A stretch of DNA of 64,000 nucleotides from Protea cynaroides (lineage: Eukaryota; Streptophyta; Magnoliopsida; Proteales; Proteaceae), in NCBI GenBank assembly GCA_028583415.1, contig CM053267.1, positions 17,925,814-17,989,813 of the forward strand. The letters run 5' to 3'. The position numbers and the translations under genes are program-made. The notes beneath the pieces were generated by a model. The model did not search any database and was not told the origin of the DNA. It saw nothing but the letters and a program-made list of their open reading frames with translations. Below, piece by piece: positions 1-11,159 of this stretch. The first letter of the stretch is position 1, and each line of letters begins with the position of its first letter.

Positions 1-963
1 ATCTGAGGATTGATTCTTCTTGGTCAACAGACTTCTCCTTTTTGGTATGAATTTTCTTTTACCTTTCTTGTCATGACTCTCCTTGGGGACTTCATCATCA
101 GAGTCATATACTCTTCCTTTCTTCTGACATTTAGATGCAAAGTATCCTAGGCCTCCATAGTTGAAGCATCTTAGTGTTGACTTCCCTTTGTATTTTTTAC
201 TTCTCTTCTTAAGCCTTCTGGCAAGATAGACTATCAATTCATCATCTGAGTCATCAGACTCACTAATTTCTTTTGCTTTTGATTTTTCACTTGGTTCTTT
301 GATCTTCAACTTTCTCATGGCTTCAAAAACTACTTCCTTCTCTGTTGGCATTTCATCAACCATTCTCATTTCATAGGTCGTCAGAATACCATGTAGATCA
401 TCAGTGGTCTGGGTATCCAAGGTGTCCATCTCTTTTAGTATTGATACCTTGGCATTGTACAGCTTGAGCAGAGTCCTTAGGATTTTCTTGACAACATGTA
501 TCTCCTTTATCTTCTCACCCAATGCTCTGATTGCATTGGTAATGCCATTCACCCTATTGAGATAGAACTCAATGGTTTCTCCTTTAGACATCTTCAGACT
601 CTCAAATCGAGATCTTAGAATTTGTAACTTTGCCTCTTTTATCTTATTATCTCCTTCATGCACACTTTTTAGTTTGTCCCAAATTTCTTTGGAGGTAGGA
701 CAGCTGATTACTCTGGTGAGTTCATTGCTAACTAGAGATGCTAGAGGAGCTGTGACGGCTTTAGCCTCATTTTCTCTTTTCTTCATTTCTACTGCATCTG
801 TGATGTCCTCTGTGAGATGTGTGTACCCATTCTTTACTGCAAGCCAGACTCCATAACCTTGAGATATCAGGTATGCTTCCATCCTGATCTTCCATACACT
901 GTAGTTGGACCCGTTAAAAAGGGGAATTCTTTCATGCCTGTGGTTATCTTCACTGGATGCCAT
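1..963 (-). CDS. gag: Ty1/copia Gag polyprotein (3' end outside window)
   Basis: Reading the minus strand from the ATG at 963-961 gives 321 codons with no stop to the window edge. An in-frame TGA lies just upstream, so this start is well placed. The N-terminus has the copia Gag (DUF4219) signature: NGSNYSVWKIRMEAYL at about residues 17-32. A helical UBN2-type region follows, including the IWDKLKS stretch near residue 94. After that come an acidic Ser/Asp stretch and a single zinc knuckle at 168-127. Gag packages element RNA into cytoplasmic particles. The knuckle is abnormal: the second Cys and the His of C-x2-C-x4-H-x4-C are both Tyr. The tRNA primer site and LTR lie just upstream. Protease and the rest of pol would continue left of the window. 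The domain call rests on recognised motifs; I am confident of the family but not of activity. Confidence 0.85.
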   Translation of the reverse strand, partial: MASSEDNHRHERIPLFNGSNYSVWKIRMEAYLISQGYGVWLAVKNGYTHLTEDITDAVEMKKRENEAKAVTAPLASLVSNELTRVISCPTSKEIWDKLKSVHEGDNKIKEAKLQILRSRFESLKMSKGETIEFYLNRVNGITNAIRALGEKIKEIHVVKKILRTLLKLYNAKVSILKEMDTLDTQTTDDLHGILTTYEMRMVDEMPTEKEVVFEAMRKLKIKEPSEKSKAKEISESDDSDDELIVYLARRLKKRSKKYKGKSTLRCFNYGGLGYFASKCQKKGRVYDSDDEVPKESHDKKGKRKFIPKRRSLLTKKNQSSD

Positions 964-1024
964 TTTTACTGCCTCTCACTTCTGTCTGTACCCGTAGCTG
1001 TTACTCTTCCTCCCTAGGGAACTC

Positions 1025-1037
1025 AGCTCTGATACCA
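1025..1037 (-). other. Primer-binding site (tRNA-iMet type) of the copia element
   Basis: On the minus strand this reads TGGTATCAGAGCT, the usual plant copia site complementary to the 3' end of initiator tRNA-Met. It lies two bases inside the LTR end (LTR boundary at 1040) and about 60 bp upstream of the gag start, as expected. Confidence 0.9.
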
Positions 1038-1039
1038 AT

Positions 1040-1900
1040 TGTGATTCTCAGGTTGACACTGAGAGCGGGGTGAATCAGTGACCACTAAAAATCTTCCCAA
1101 CAATGTGAGGTCAGTCTAGACAGATTAAACCATGATGCCTTGAGCTGTCTGTCTATGCTGTGCTGCCTTGAGCTGATTAGTTCACATATTTGTTCATTTA
1201 CACATTTTGTGTAACACACCATGCCACACACCTACAGGTATTTATACTAGAGGCTTGGCCTACCAAGTGTGTACACCCAGACCTGCAACCCACGCACTTC
1301 AAATGCACAACACAAACAAACACATCTATATCCACATGATACACTGTGTAACATGGTTGACCTATCACACAATGTGACGGCTATTCCACGGGCTAATACC
1401 CTAACCAGGGTTTCGTATTATACCCAATACGCTACTTTAATGCTATGGTTGCACCTACACCCCAGATGCTACAACATCGACCACATTTCCAGCTGCAATT
1501 GAGTCCTAGGCAACAACCCTCATTCCTATGAAGCCCCCCAACTTGACAGGTTACAATGTATTTGTTAAATAGATATTACAAACCCTTCCCATATGGCATT
1601 GGTATAAATAAATAGGGCTTGTGTGGGTGGTTACCTTCCCAGCGTGCTCAAGACTGAGTGGTGCTCATCATTTGGTCTCTCTAGTTCTTCAGTATTGGTG
1701 GATGTTCATTTTCAATCTCACACAACAGTTGGTAGTCTTTCAACACTCTACCCACATTCAAAATCTCTCACAACTCACCATAAGTGCTCATACTATCTCT
1801 CTTATGCTTCATATTACCATTGAAATCAGAGAGAGGCAAGTGGAAATGGTCTCTACACACCGAAAAAGCTCAAGGACCTTCTTCTTCACAAAAACCCTTA
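1040..1900 (-). repeat. 5' LTR of the minus-strand copia element (outer end not fixed)
   Basis: The inner LTR boundary is clear: TG at 1040-1041 on the plus strand is the CA end of the LTR, next to the primer site. The outer boundary cannot be fixed because the partner LTR is outside the window; 1900 is a guess. A minus-strand TATA box at 1241-1249 fits an LTR promoter. Confidence 0.55.
1241..1249 (-). promoter_or_regulatory. TATA box of the copia 5' LTR
   Basis: The minus strand reads AGTATAAAT here, a good plant TATA box. It sits about 200 bp upstream of the primer site, so transcription would start near 1210 and run into gag. Inferred from position and consensus only. Confidence 0.55.
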
Positions 1901-2543
1901 GCTGAACATTCCAAAAACTTGTTTTCTTGATGTAGATCAATTAAACTCGAGGAGTGGAGTTTGGGACAATTTGAATTGCCTCAATCGGACATCGGATGGT
2001 TGAGATATGTCCATCTCTAGTCCAGCCAATCAGATTAAAAGAAACAAAATCTTCGAACTTGATTTGGTGCGCCGCGACACACACTAGTGCCGTCGCCTCT
2101 ATCATATGGTACAATGTTGTCGAGACGTGATTGCTGGATCAGAGAAACTCGATTTTCACCCGCTGGATTGACAGATAAAAGCGGAAATTAATCTGGAGCG
2201 CAAGATCTGCCTCATCGCATCAGACGTGATCGGGATGGATTCTGGCCGAACGATTTGGATTTGGCTCGAAGGTCCCCTGTACACACAACACACACGATCA
2301 TGGATTCCACTCCATGTGCCGCGTACCATAGTTTTAAGATACATCCAGCCAATGGGGTTGCTCGCGATGGGATCTTGATGCACGGGCCGACAAGCACTGA
2401 ATCCCGCCTTTTTGTGAGTCGTCGGATGAGAATCATTGATGCGTGGCTTCATCTGGTCCTTCTATTTCAAATAATATTCTTTTCAGATGGACAAAAATGC
2501 CCTCTACAATCTCGGAAAGGGCCTCTGTAACTAGTGAGTATCA

Positions 2544-2594
2544 CCTACAGAGAAGGCCATTTTAGTAGGGTGCTAAGGGGGGCCTTCTCTGTGG
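2544..2594. repeat. Inverted repeat / hairpin
   Basis: Arms CCTACAGAGAAGGCC (2544-2558) and GGCCTTCTCTGTGG (2581-2594) are nearly perfect reverse complements, separated by a 22-bp loop. No T-run follows and no gene context explains it. Confidence 0.7.
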
Positions 2595-2759
2595 CAATGT
2601 GTCAAACAGGTGCTGAGCATGCTGCTGTTGTGCACCTTGCGCTCGTGCGGCTACGCCCTGTGAGCCTTGCGGGCTTACGGGAGCCAGTTACTGCTACTGC
2701 ACGGTGGTCTTACGAGGCTGGCTGCGGGCTGGCCTTGCGGGAGCCACCTGCTGCTGGCT

Positions 2760-2930
2760 GGCTGTGCTGCTGTGCTCGCGGCATGGCCTTGTGCTGTGCT
2801 GCTATGCGCGTGGCATGGCTGTGCTACTGTGCTCGCGGCATGGCCTGGTGTTGTGCTGCTGTGCCTGTGGCATGGCTGTGCTGTTGTGCTCGCGGCATGG
2901 CCTGGTGCTGTGCTGCTGTGCACGCGGCAT
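2760..2930. repeat. 57-bp tandem repeat, three units
   Basis: Units run 2760-2816, 2817-2873 and 2874-2930. Each contains two copies of a roughly half-length motif around CTGTGCTCGCGGCATGGCCT. They differ by a few substitutions and no indels. The period is a multiple of three, which keeps frames open by chance. I see no sign that it is coding. Confidence 0.9.
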
Positions 2931-3269
2931 GCCATGACCTGGCCACCTCAAGTGGGACCCACCTGGATCATATTTTCTTTCTCCTACTTTCTCTCTCTTC
3001 TTTCTCTCTCCTCTTTCTCTCTCTTCTTTTTGGTCTTTATTCTCTCTCTTCTGATAGACTTTCTCATCAATCGTTGTGCCACATCATCTGTAGGGCCTCA
3101 CTGGGGCCCAATGCCACAACAGAGGGGCCTCTGACACTCTCTTTTCTTAGCATTACTTGGCCAAGGTTACCAATAATGACAACCTACATAAGATGTTTGT
3201 ACTCTGCCACATCATCTGTTATACTCACTCTGTACTGCTCAAATTGGCCAAGGTTCCAACAAAGCCAAA

Positions 3270-3526
3270 TAAAAATAAGTAATTTTGACATGCTTAAAGG
3301 TGCCGCGGCATGTCCCAGGACCTTGGTTATCGTAGTAAGATCTTGGCATGGATTCCTACCTTCACTTTTCTTTTTCTAACCTTCCAACCATGCAGACTCG
3401 CGAGGCCAAGGCTGATCCCGATTTGGACCGATTCAATCAATTGATCCGTGCCGTGCTTTAAAATCATGACTCAAAAAATAATAAATACAAGTAATTTTGA
3501 CATGCTTGAAGGTGCTGCTTGTCCCA
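3270..3526 (+). repeat. Diverged direct repeat of about 48 bp
   Basis: A segment centred on TAATTTTGACATGCTT occurs at about 3270-3317 and again at 3477-3526, followed in both by a similar GGTGC...TGTCCC tail. The copies are about 207 bp apart. This could be a local duplication or the flanks of an old insertion. Confidence 0.65.
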
Positions 3527-3588
3527 ACTGTTATGGACCTTTTATTGTGGCTAGAGCTTCTGATCGAATTGCACCTTAATTTTTACCA

Positions 3589-3947
3589 TGTTACAATTTT
3601 ATCAAAGAAGAAAAGGAAATAACCAGAAACCAAGAAGGAGAAGAAGATAAAAGAGAGGAAGAGAAACAATCCTTAGAAAGGAGGAGTCGACAATATGTCC
3701 GCCCTCCTCATACAACCTTTATATATATTGGCAACATTATTATGGACACAATAAAGATTTAGGAAACTTTCCTAAATCAGAAAGAAAAGAAAAAGAATCA
3801 TAATCAACAAGAAAACATTATAAAAACTATTGTGAAACAAATCCACTATTGCAATAAATAATAAATGAAAATAACTAATAGAAGCAAGACATATGTAGCA
3901 CTGATAGTTGGGACCCACAGTCCCACAGTATATTGCTAACACTAACA
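3589..3947 (-). repeat. 3' LTR of a copia element (copy F1)
   Basis: A 359-bp LTR on the minus strand, from TGTTAGTGTTAGC at 3947 to AATTGTAACA at 3589. The polypurine tract lies immediately upstream in element sense (3948-3957). A second copy in the opposite orientation is at 30862-31259, which confirms the 3' part of the LTR. A short TATA-like run, TATATATA, lies near 3721-3728. Confidence 0.85.
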
Positions 3948-3957
3948 CCCCCTCAAC
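3948..3957 (-). other. Polypurine tract of copia element F1
   Basis: The minus strand reads GTTGAGGGGG directly before the LTR TG. This is the classic plus-strand primer position of copia elements. Confidence 0.8.
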
Positions 3958-5290
3958 CTAGAGCACGGACGGGGAATGTAAGAGTTTTAGCTTGAATCAA
4001 TGTATTAATAAAAGCAGCAGCATCAGTAGTAGTGGTAAAACAACATAGTATAGGTTAATATGAACCAAGTAGCAACAATATAGTATAGGTTACTGTGAAC
4101 CAAGTAGCAACAACAACACAATTTGAGCTCACCTTAAACCAAGCAGTAACAGTAGCACAGTATAGGTTACTATGAACCAAGTAGAAGTAGCATCAGCAAT
4201 AGTGCAGACACCAAGCAGCAATAGCAGCACAATGTAGGTCACTGTGAACTAAATAGAAGTAGATTGCATAAGGTGCAGGTAGCAGATGCAGCATGAGGTA
4301 ATAGAGATAGCAATAAAAAAAAAATCTTGAGTAGCAGTTCTTGAAGCCAAGACCAACAAATTTTGAATAAGACCTTTGATGAAGATCCTGAAGCAATAGT
4401 GTAGTAATCACAACAATTAAGCTTCCATCAAGCAAGTTGTAGGTGATGCAACAGGTAGGCATCATACGGCAGTAGCAACAAGTAGGCACCATACGGTAGT
4501 AGCAACAGGTAGGCACCATATGGTAGTAGCAACAAATAGGTAGGCTAAGCACTCTTTAATGAACTTGAACAGATATAAGTTGTAACACCTGATCTGATGG
4601 TCGGATGAAACTCACACTTCAACATAGAGTAGCAAGTATAGCAATAAGCGACATATTCCAATATCAAAATGATCCAATGGTTAGATTAGGAGTTATGGGA
4701 GACTCCTAGGACTGTTGGATTAGTGAACACACATAAGTGTTTTTCTTACTATGATTGAAAAGTCAAAGCTGTGACGTGGGAAAGATAGATCAGCAAAGCT
4801 CGATGTGTAGTAATAGGATTGGGTAATATCATATCAGAATTTACACTTGATCCAATGGTGGATATGGGAGTTATCAAGAAGTCCTCAAGATGATAAAACT
4901 CTTTATAACACAAAACAGTATAACAGTGTTTGATCTAATTAGAAATAAAATCAATTCCCAATAGAATCGATGGCTAACATCAGTTTTGGAATAGGATAAG
5001 ACTCTAGTCAACAGAGAAGGCTTATTAAATATGAAGTAGGATAAGACTCCAATTGATAGAGAAGCAACATTAAATCTGAAATAGATTAAACCAAATCTTG
5101 ACTAGGTAGGAATCGTTTAAACTAAATAGAATATTAATTTCAATCGCAACAACAAAATAATTGGAGAAACAAACCCTATTTTATAGGATAAAAGAACTCC
5201 AAACGAGTACTTGTGATTGACAGAAGCAAGTAAATATTCCATTGACAACGGCAAAAAGATTGGAGCAAACTCCAATAGATAGATGAATAC
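3958..5290 (-). mobile_element. Non-coding 3' interior of copia element F1, cut by Tat-1
   Basis: This lies between the F1 polypurine tract and the Tat-1 LTR. No pol motif is recognisable. It is rich in short AGCA/AGTAGCAAC repeats: about 45-bp units around TATAGGTTACTRTGAACCAAG (4030-4260) and 27-bp units at about 4450-4530. A 119-codon minus-strand frame here is only a translation of these repeats. Tat-1 appears to have inserted at 5290/5291. Confidence 0.5.
4450..4530. repeat. 27-bp tandem repeat, about three units
   Basis: Units of the form AGTAGCAACAGGTAGGCACC plus ATAYGGT follow one another and degenerate to the right. The 27-bp period gives a repeating 9-residue peptide on the minus strand, which I regard as non-coding. 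Confidence 0.7.
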
Positions 5291-5990
5291 TGTAATAGGG
5301 GGAAATCATCATCCAATTAAATTCTTACACATGGCACCCAAAGTCGGCCAGGCCGATCAGACAAACAATGTAGCGCTTGACTTACCATAGCTCGGAGTTA
5401 AATTCCTGTTAGGACACGGTGCTGGTCGGAGGTAGAAACCTATTCGGTTACGTTTCTTGGTCGGAGGTCAAAGTCCTAAAGTGACTAGGTTACGTCAGAG
5501 GAGTCCTTCTCCTACTACAGTATGTTGCTGACCGTCAAGGTCGTACGGCCACTCACATGGTGACACCTGTCACTCCTATCCCCACCGACTTAGCTTCCTT
5601 GGCTATAGTCTCCCACTCCTATTCGGAGTCTATGACTTGGGTGTCCCTCAAAGAGACACTTGGCAGTCCTATTGGCGATCTACTTCCCTGAGTCCCGGTA
5701 CTTCCATGCTTCTTCTCAATCTCTATAAGTAAAGGACGATCTCTCAAGGTGATAATAATTCATAGTCTCACTATTCACCATCAATTCTCTCATATGCTTA
5801 AACTCTCTCATCGTCCCCCTCTTTCTTTAAACTGGAGATAGCTTCCTACTGTCTCTTGACTGTTTACATCGGGAATCTTACTTAGGCATCGGACTGTACC
5901 TGGGGCTTACTCGTCCAACTCCCTTGTTTAACTTATGTGATTGCAGGTTGCTCGGATTGCAGACCGACGGGCGATTTCCAACCATAATAG
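5291..5990 (+). repeat. 5' LTR of Tat-1 (Ty3/gypsy)
   Basis: About 700 bp, from TGTAATAGGGGGAAATC to CCAACCATAATA. The right boundary abuts the primer site. Both ends are supported by an inverted relative at 31635-32265, which starts TGTTATAGGGG and ends CCAACCGTAACA on its own strand. The terminal CA has decayed to TA here. The 3' partner LTR is missing because Tat-1 ends in a chimeric junction. Confidence 0.85.
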
Positions 5991-5993
5991 TTT

Positions 5994-6010
5994 GGCGCCC
6001 ACCGTAGGGC
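5994..6010 (+). other. Primer-binding site of Tat-1
   Basis: TGGCGCCCACCGTAGGG follows the LTR by three bases. This matches the usual Tat-lineage primer-site form TGGCGCCCACCGTGGGG with one change. I do not assign the tRNA. Confidence 0.8.
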
Positions 6011-7393
6011 CTCTTGATTGAGTTTGACGGACAGCGTACGAGAATCTCAACCTCACTCAACCCACTTCCAATGGCATACAGGAGGACTTGTTCTCAGGCT
6101 TCATAGCCATCTTCTGAACCCTCCGTGCAACTTTAGGTGGGCAGCAGCACAAGTACGGCGGGAGTAAATCATACCCCAACGCTCGTACGAGCACCGACGG
6201 CGACAACACCATAGCCACCCCCTCGGTAAGTGACTCGCCAACAATTTAACGAGCTGAGATAGCAGATTAATCAGTTGGCTCAAACCTTGAAAGGTGTTCG
6301 AGCAAGTAACTCGGCGGCTGGAGGAGCGGGGGTAAACCCTCCGCCCGCACCAGCGCTGAATGCACCACCAGCGGCCCACTTAACCTCTCATCATCCTGCG
6401 TCAATGGCGTCAATCAGATCCTCACCAAGTAACCTTTTCCCTCCCGTAGGATCCCGAGATCGGAGTAGAGTTTTCATCAGCCCGCCCGAAGCGTGGTAGG
6501 ATCATACGCTCTGCACCAACCAGCCGACCACCAGCTGGTGTAGGGAATGCACGGTGTACACCCTCAACCCGAGAGGGATGGGAGGTCCTTCCTCGACGCC
6601 CTCCGCCAGCAGCAAGTTAACTTGGAGACACCGACTACAGTGGCGGCTCCCCCTCCGACAACTCCTCAATCAGAGGTCGAGAGGTAGTTGTTGGAATTGG
6701 CTACACTGCTCCAGCAGGTGGAACAGAACCGGGTTGCTCCACCAAGGAAGGCCTACACGGCCATCACAGCACTTTCAGACTAAATCATGAGGGCCCCCCT
6801 CCTGACAATTTTAAGATGCCAGTTCTGGACTCATACAATGGGACCACAGATCCCAAGCAACATCTAGATGCATTCGTCTCCACGACACTCTTCAACCCGC
6901 TCAGCGATAGCCTGATCTACCGAGCGTTTCCTTCGACGCTTAGAGGTCCTGCCTGCACATGGTTTAACAACCTACCTTCGAGGAGCATCACATCGTTCGA
7001 ACAACTTTTGAATAAGTTTCTGACGCACTTCCAAGCTAGCAGAATGCGCAAGAAGACATCCTACTACCTATCGACGGTGAAACAGCAGAAAGATGAATCC
7101 CTGTGGGACTTCATTAAGCGCTTCAATGCCGAGGTACTGGAGATCAAGGATGTCGAGCCGACAGTACACATGTCCAGCTTGCAGGCCGAAGTGGCAGACG
7201 GACAGTTTTGTTGGTCCCTTGCTAAAAAGCCTCCAAAGACCTTGGACGACCTACTAGCCAGATGCGAGAAGTATGCTTCAGCAGACGAAACGACCAAGGC
7301 ACAGAAAAACAATGCGGTCAACAATTTGAAAACCGACCAGAAGCCCGCTGACAAAAAGAGATCCGAGTTGGAGGGTCAGACGCAGAGCGCCAG

Positions 7394-9697
7394 TGTAAGA
7401 CCCGCACTCAATGAACCCGATTTAAACCTCGATTTCATGTCGTAACAGGTATTCTGATCATCACCGGGCCAGACGGGACGAGCGGATGATAATCAGGTAC
7501 GAAATCGGACCAAACAGACCAACTTAAGTATGAATTTTATCCATACCGGTCGATGGTACCGGTCTATGGTATGGGTATCGACCGGTATAGTCTGCGCAGT
7601 AGACTACCAAGATCCAGAATTGGATCTCTATGGGTCCCACTTTCCTAATTCCGAATCCTAGGACTTTCCTAATCTTAAGAGGCTTCTTAAACCTAATTCC
7701 TAGCCTATTTAAACCCCTCTAAACCTCCTAGAATCCCTTCCATTGATCCTCACAAACCTTAGAGAGGAGAAGGAGATTGGAGAAGGAGAAGGAGCTAGGA
7801 AGAAGAAGGAAGAGCCACCGTTGCCATTCGACGACGCACACCTTACGCTGGTCGACGGTAAGTGTTTAAACCCTCCCTCTCACATTATGACTCTAGGATG
7901 GTTGGGTTGCTTGGATCAATAACATGCAAAGCAGGTATTGACCTAAACCCTACTTTGCCGTCAAACCCTAATTTAGTCGTTAAACCCTAGATTCGAGTTC
8001 TAGGATGAATACCATCAAAACTAGACTTGAATGGAGTTGGAAACAACTCTAACTCAAAGCTCAGACTTAGAATGTGTAGGAGAAACCCCATAATCAATAT
8101 AGAGTGATCGACGACAGTCGAAAAACCAAGTGTATGGTCTTCTAGAGACATACCGGTCGCACCCCATGCGACCGGTACCACGACCGGTACCTCTCGGGGA
8201 GTGGGCTATGGGGACCGGCTGATCATACCGATTGTAGGTTTTCCCACAGTGCTGCGACCGGTACCTGCGACCGGTCAGCTCTATGAGTGTAATTTTTGTA
8301 ACCTCGTTGGTTTTCGACCAACGTAAACCCTAAGAAACTATTCTAATTGAACCCTAATATCATGTAGGACTTTGTGATAGCACGTTTGGATCTTGCAACG
8401 TGGAGCAAGCTTTCAAACGAGCGTCAGATAAGGGAATCAGACCTAAACCCTAATAATTAATGGACAGTAAATCGTTGTTAATAACCCTAAATCTTTGGTA
8501 TCATGATTGCGCACTCTCACATGTCATCTGTTATTTTCAGTTATTATATTTGTTCATGCATATTCCATATGCTAGGATGTGATTATTAGGCATGTAATTA
8601 TTTTCGTTAGTGTGTGGAATGGGAAGGGCCTGGGGTCTGGGATCATTCTTCACATTAACACATTTTTTAGTATTCTATCTTAGCATGCTTGGTGCGGGTA
8701 GGGTATCAGGGGGAGGACGTGGTACTGTGGTCTCCGGCCTGGCCACCAGACTCTAGCTCTATTCTCTATGCCGTAGGGAGTTATGTTGGGATAGAGTCTA
8801 CTTGCGTATTGTTCTATCTTAGTATGCTTGGTGCGGGTAGGCATCAGGGGGAGGTCGTGGCACTGTGGTCTCCGGCCTGGCCACCACACTCTAGCTCTAT
8901 CTTTATGCCGTAGGGAGCTGTACTGGGATAGAGCCTACAGTGATGACATATAGGATTGGTTAGTTGCGAGCCCAGTTTGCAATCCCTAGCCAGTATGGGC
9001 TTATGTATTGGTATGGGTAGAGCATCAGGGGAGTTAGTGGATGCCTTAGCTCTATCTCTATTCCATGATGGGTGCATGTGGGTTGACAGCGGTGTGATCT
9101 ACTGTGCGATGTTACACACTCGTGTATAGAGGTGCGGTGGCCACCTACCCTTTCTATAGCACATTGCAAACTTAAACCAGACCACAACATAAAATGATTG
9201 TTACTCATGCATATAATATTGTTACACTGTCTGATTGTCTTACTGAGCTAAGTTGTGAGCTCACCCTTTGTATATACACTGTTTTTAGATGTTGATGCAG
9301 GTTACACGGTGGACGATTATATGAACGCTCTGACGTATGGAGGTGTTGCTGCTCTAGACGTACAGGTAGGAGAGGACGAGCATGACGCTTTATGCGAGTG
9401 CCCTTTCTGCGTGTACCTTTGATTTTATTTTATTTGTTTCAGTTATTTTTTTTAAAGTGATGTAAAGATATTTAATTATGTTTGGAATTTGGATAATTGA
9501 ATACTTATTTAAATTTATCAATAGAATACTCAGTTCATTTATTTAAAGACTTCCGCTGTATTTATTATATTCTGATTGTTGTTATGTGCAATGGTTTATA
9601 TGAGTGGACACGGTCTTATTGAGATCCTGGTGTGAACCGTTGGTTCAGTGACGGTTCACTCACACCATTCTGGTTGGTTCAGAATTGGGGTGTGACA
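7394..9697 (+). mobile_element. Solo LTR of a D-type chromovirus inside Tat-1 gag
   Basis: A 2304-bp LTR from TGTAAGACCCGCACTC to GGGGTGTGACA. It is flanked by a perfect 5-bp target duplication GCCAG (7389-7393 and 9698-9702). No internal sequence is present, so it is the product of LTR-LTR recombination. It is the reverse orientation of the solo LTR at 41945-44280 and shares its ACCGGT-rich motif clusters (about 7543-7585 and 8150-8280). An internal tandem duplication lies at 8681-8950. Frames inside it are not genes. Confidence 0.92.
8681..9080 (+). repeat. About 140-bp imperfect tandem repeat within the solo LTR
   Basis: Two close copies (about 8681-8815 and 8821-8950) share GCTTGGTGCGGGTAGG, CTGTGGTCTCCGGCCTGGCC and TAGCTCTAT...ATGCCGTAGGGAG. 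A third, more diverged copy (about 9005-9075) keeps ATCAGGGG and TAGCTCTATCTCTAT. The same ladder, inverted, is in the LTR at 41945-44280. Confidence 0.8.
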
Positions 9698-10559
9698 GCC
9701 AGTGACCCTAAGGAGCAAAGATCCGACAAAGAATAGGGAAATCGGAACCCATACAAGACATTTAATTACTATATTCTGCTCACCACTTCGTTGACGGAGA
9801 TCCTGGAGGTAATCAGGAATGATCGAAACCTCCGACCACCCCCAAAGCAGCTAAGTGAAGGAAGGAATAAAGATCGTTTCAGATACTGTCGCTTCCATCA
9901 CGACTACGGTCACGACACTGATGAGTGCAAGTACCTTAAGGGAGAAATTGAAGATCTCATCCGACGGGGTTACTATCGTAATTTTGTCAGAGATGCTCGG
10001 CAGGGGACCAGCGCCGGCTCGAAGAGATCACGGGTTACCCCCTCCACCTCCAAGGAACTAGCAACCAAATGACTATTGAACGGATGCGGGTGATGATCAA
10101 AATGCAGCTCAGAGGTACGATAGAGATCCCGAAGGAGGTTCGGGCGCTTCAAGACAGTGGGTCGGTGTGATTCAATTTGGTTCGATCAGAGGCTCATTTG
10201 GGGCTAAGCAAGCCAGAATATCGATGAAGGAGCGGTTAGGAGGTAGACAGCACATCCAGTTCGGGTCCTTCCCGTCTGGTCAGAACCTGAGAAAAGGGGC
10301 AAAGGTAAGAGGAGATCCCGCTCGGCGTCAAAGAGAAAATTATCCAGTCGACGGCTCGTCGACAGTCCTCCCCCAGAAAGTCGACCGTGCACAACTACAG
10401 GGCTGCGAATCCCAGGAGATTGCAGCGTCTATGCCATTACGAAGGGACCTAAGGCCGTGGAGAAGACAGTCCTTACAATCACAGGGGGATAGCCTGGAAC
10501 ACATCTAACTGGTCAGCCAAAGCCTATTCCCGTCTAGTAGCAAAAACGGTGGCCTTCCA

Positions 10560-11059
10560 AAAAGGCACGAACTGGAGAAATTATCACCTTCAGCGACGAA
10601 GATCTCGTCAACGTGGCAATCCCCCATGAAGATGCTATCGTCTTCACCGTCGGGATTGGACACTAGGACGTCACCAAGTTCCTGGTGGACACAGGGAGCT
10701 CGGTGGATATCATATTCTACCACGCGTACCAAAGGATGCAGTTAGGGGATGACCAGCTCCAACCCATCCCCTTTGACCTTATCAGCTTTTCAGGGGACCC
10801 GGTAACGGTAAAAGGGGGCATCCAATTGCCTGTGGTGCTCGGCCAAAAACCCAAGCAACAGAGGGTAATGGTGGAATTTATAGTAGTGGATCGGCCATCC
10901 AGCCACAATGTGATTCTCGGCCGCCCATCCTTAAACAAGCCCAAGGCATGCATGTCCACCTACTATCTAGTGATGAAGTTCCCGATGGAGAACGGGGTTG
11001 GTGAATGCCGAGCAGATCAATTGGCCTCAAGAAGATGGTATCAACAGAATGAAAAATAG
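10560..11059 (+). pseudogene. Tat-1 aspartic protease
   Basis: The frame reads GEIITFSDEDLVNVAIPHED, then one stop, then an open stretch from 10685 with the catalytic motif LVDTGSSVDIIFYHAY. The flap/C-terminal motif NVILGRPSLNK follows about 75 residues later. This is a retropepsin that would cut Gag-Pol in the particle. The copy at 15331-15840 is about the same length and lets the damage be read by comparison: the stop at about 10664 is TAC to TAG. The linker to RT (11060-11160) contains more stops. Confidence 0.85.
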
Positions 11060-11159
11060 CCAAAGAGCCCTGAAAGCAGCACCAGTTCACATAGTTGATG
11101 TGCGAGACATTGACTAGCCGAGCAGGGGAAAACCAGCCGAGGAGTTACAGCAGATCTCG

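Larger units (their letters stand above)
1901..3588. other. Intergenic stretch without a recognisable gene
   Basis: I see no gene here. The open frames are low-complexity or repeat translations, including a 281-codon frame rich in Ala, Cys and Leu that spans the 57-bp repeats. The stretch holds a hairpin (2544-2594), the 57-bp tandem repeat (2760-2930), a pyrimidine-rich tract (about 2978-3051) and a diverged direct repeat (3270-3317 and 3477-3526). Confidence 0.6.
6070..10072 (+). pseudogene. gag: Tat-1 gag, broken and split by a solo LTR
   Basis: The likely start is the ATG at 6070, which soon meets stops and frameshifts. The well-preserved part is 6816-7388: the Retrotrans_gag core (DSYNGTTDPKQHLDAF, then ACTWFNNLPSRSI and FLTHFQASRMRKK). 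A 2.3-kb solo LTR interrupts it between 7393 and 9698, flanked by GCCAG. Gag resumes at 9698 and reaches a Tat-type knuckle, CRFHHDYGHDTDEC (C-x2-H-x4-H-x4-C), within 9791-10072. Gag forms the particle and binds the element RNA. The last 17 codons of the 209-codon frame ending at 7445 are LTR sequence, not Gag. Protease follows after about 0.5 kb of decayed sequence. Confidence 0.85.

Noticed and set aside
2534..3379. A 281-codon plus-strand open frame
   Set aside because: It is driven by the 57-bp repeat (period a multiple of three) and a pyrimidine tract. Composition is Ala/Cys/Leu-rich, there is no recognisable domain, and frames on both strands are open over the repeat.
4193..4552. A 119-codon minus-strand frame with CCYY repeats
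   Set aside because: Translation of 27-bp and AGCA-rich repeats in a copia remnant; no sign of selection on codons.
7394..9697. Treating frames such as 8689-8913 as genes
   Set aside because: They lie inside a solo LTR with target duplication and are translations of its internal repeats.
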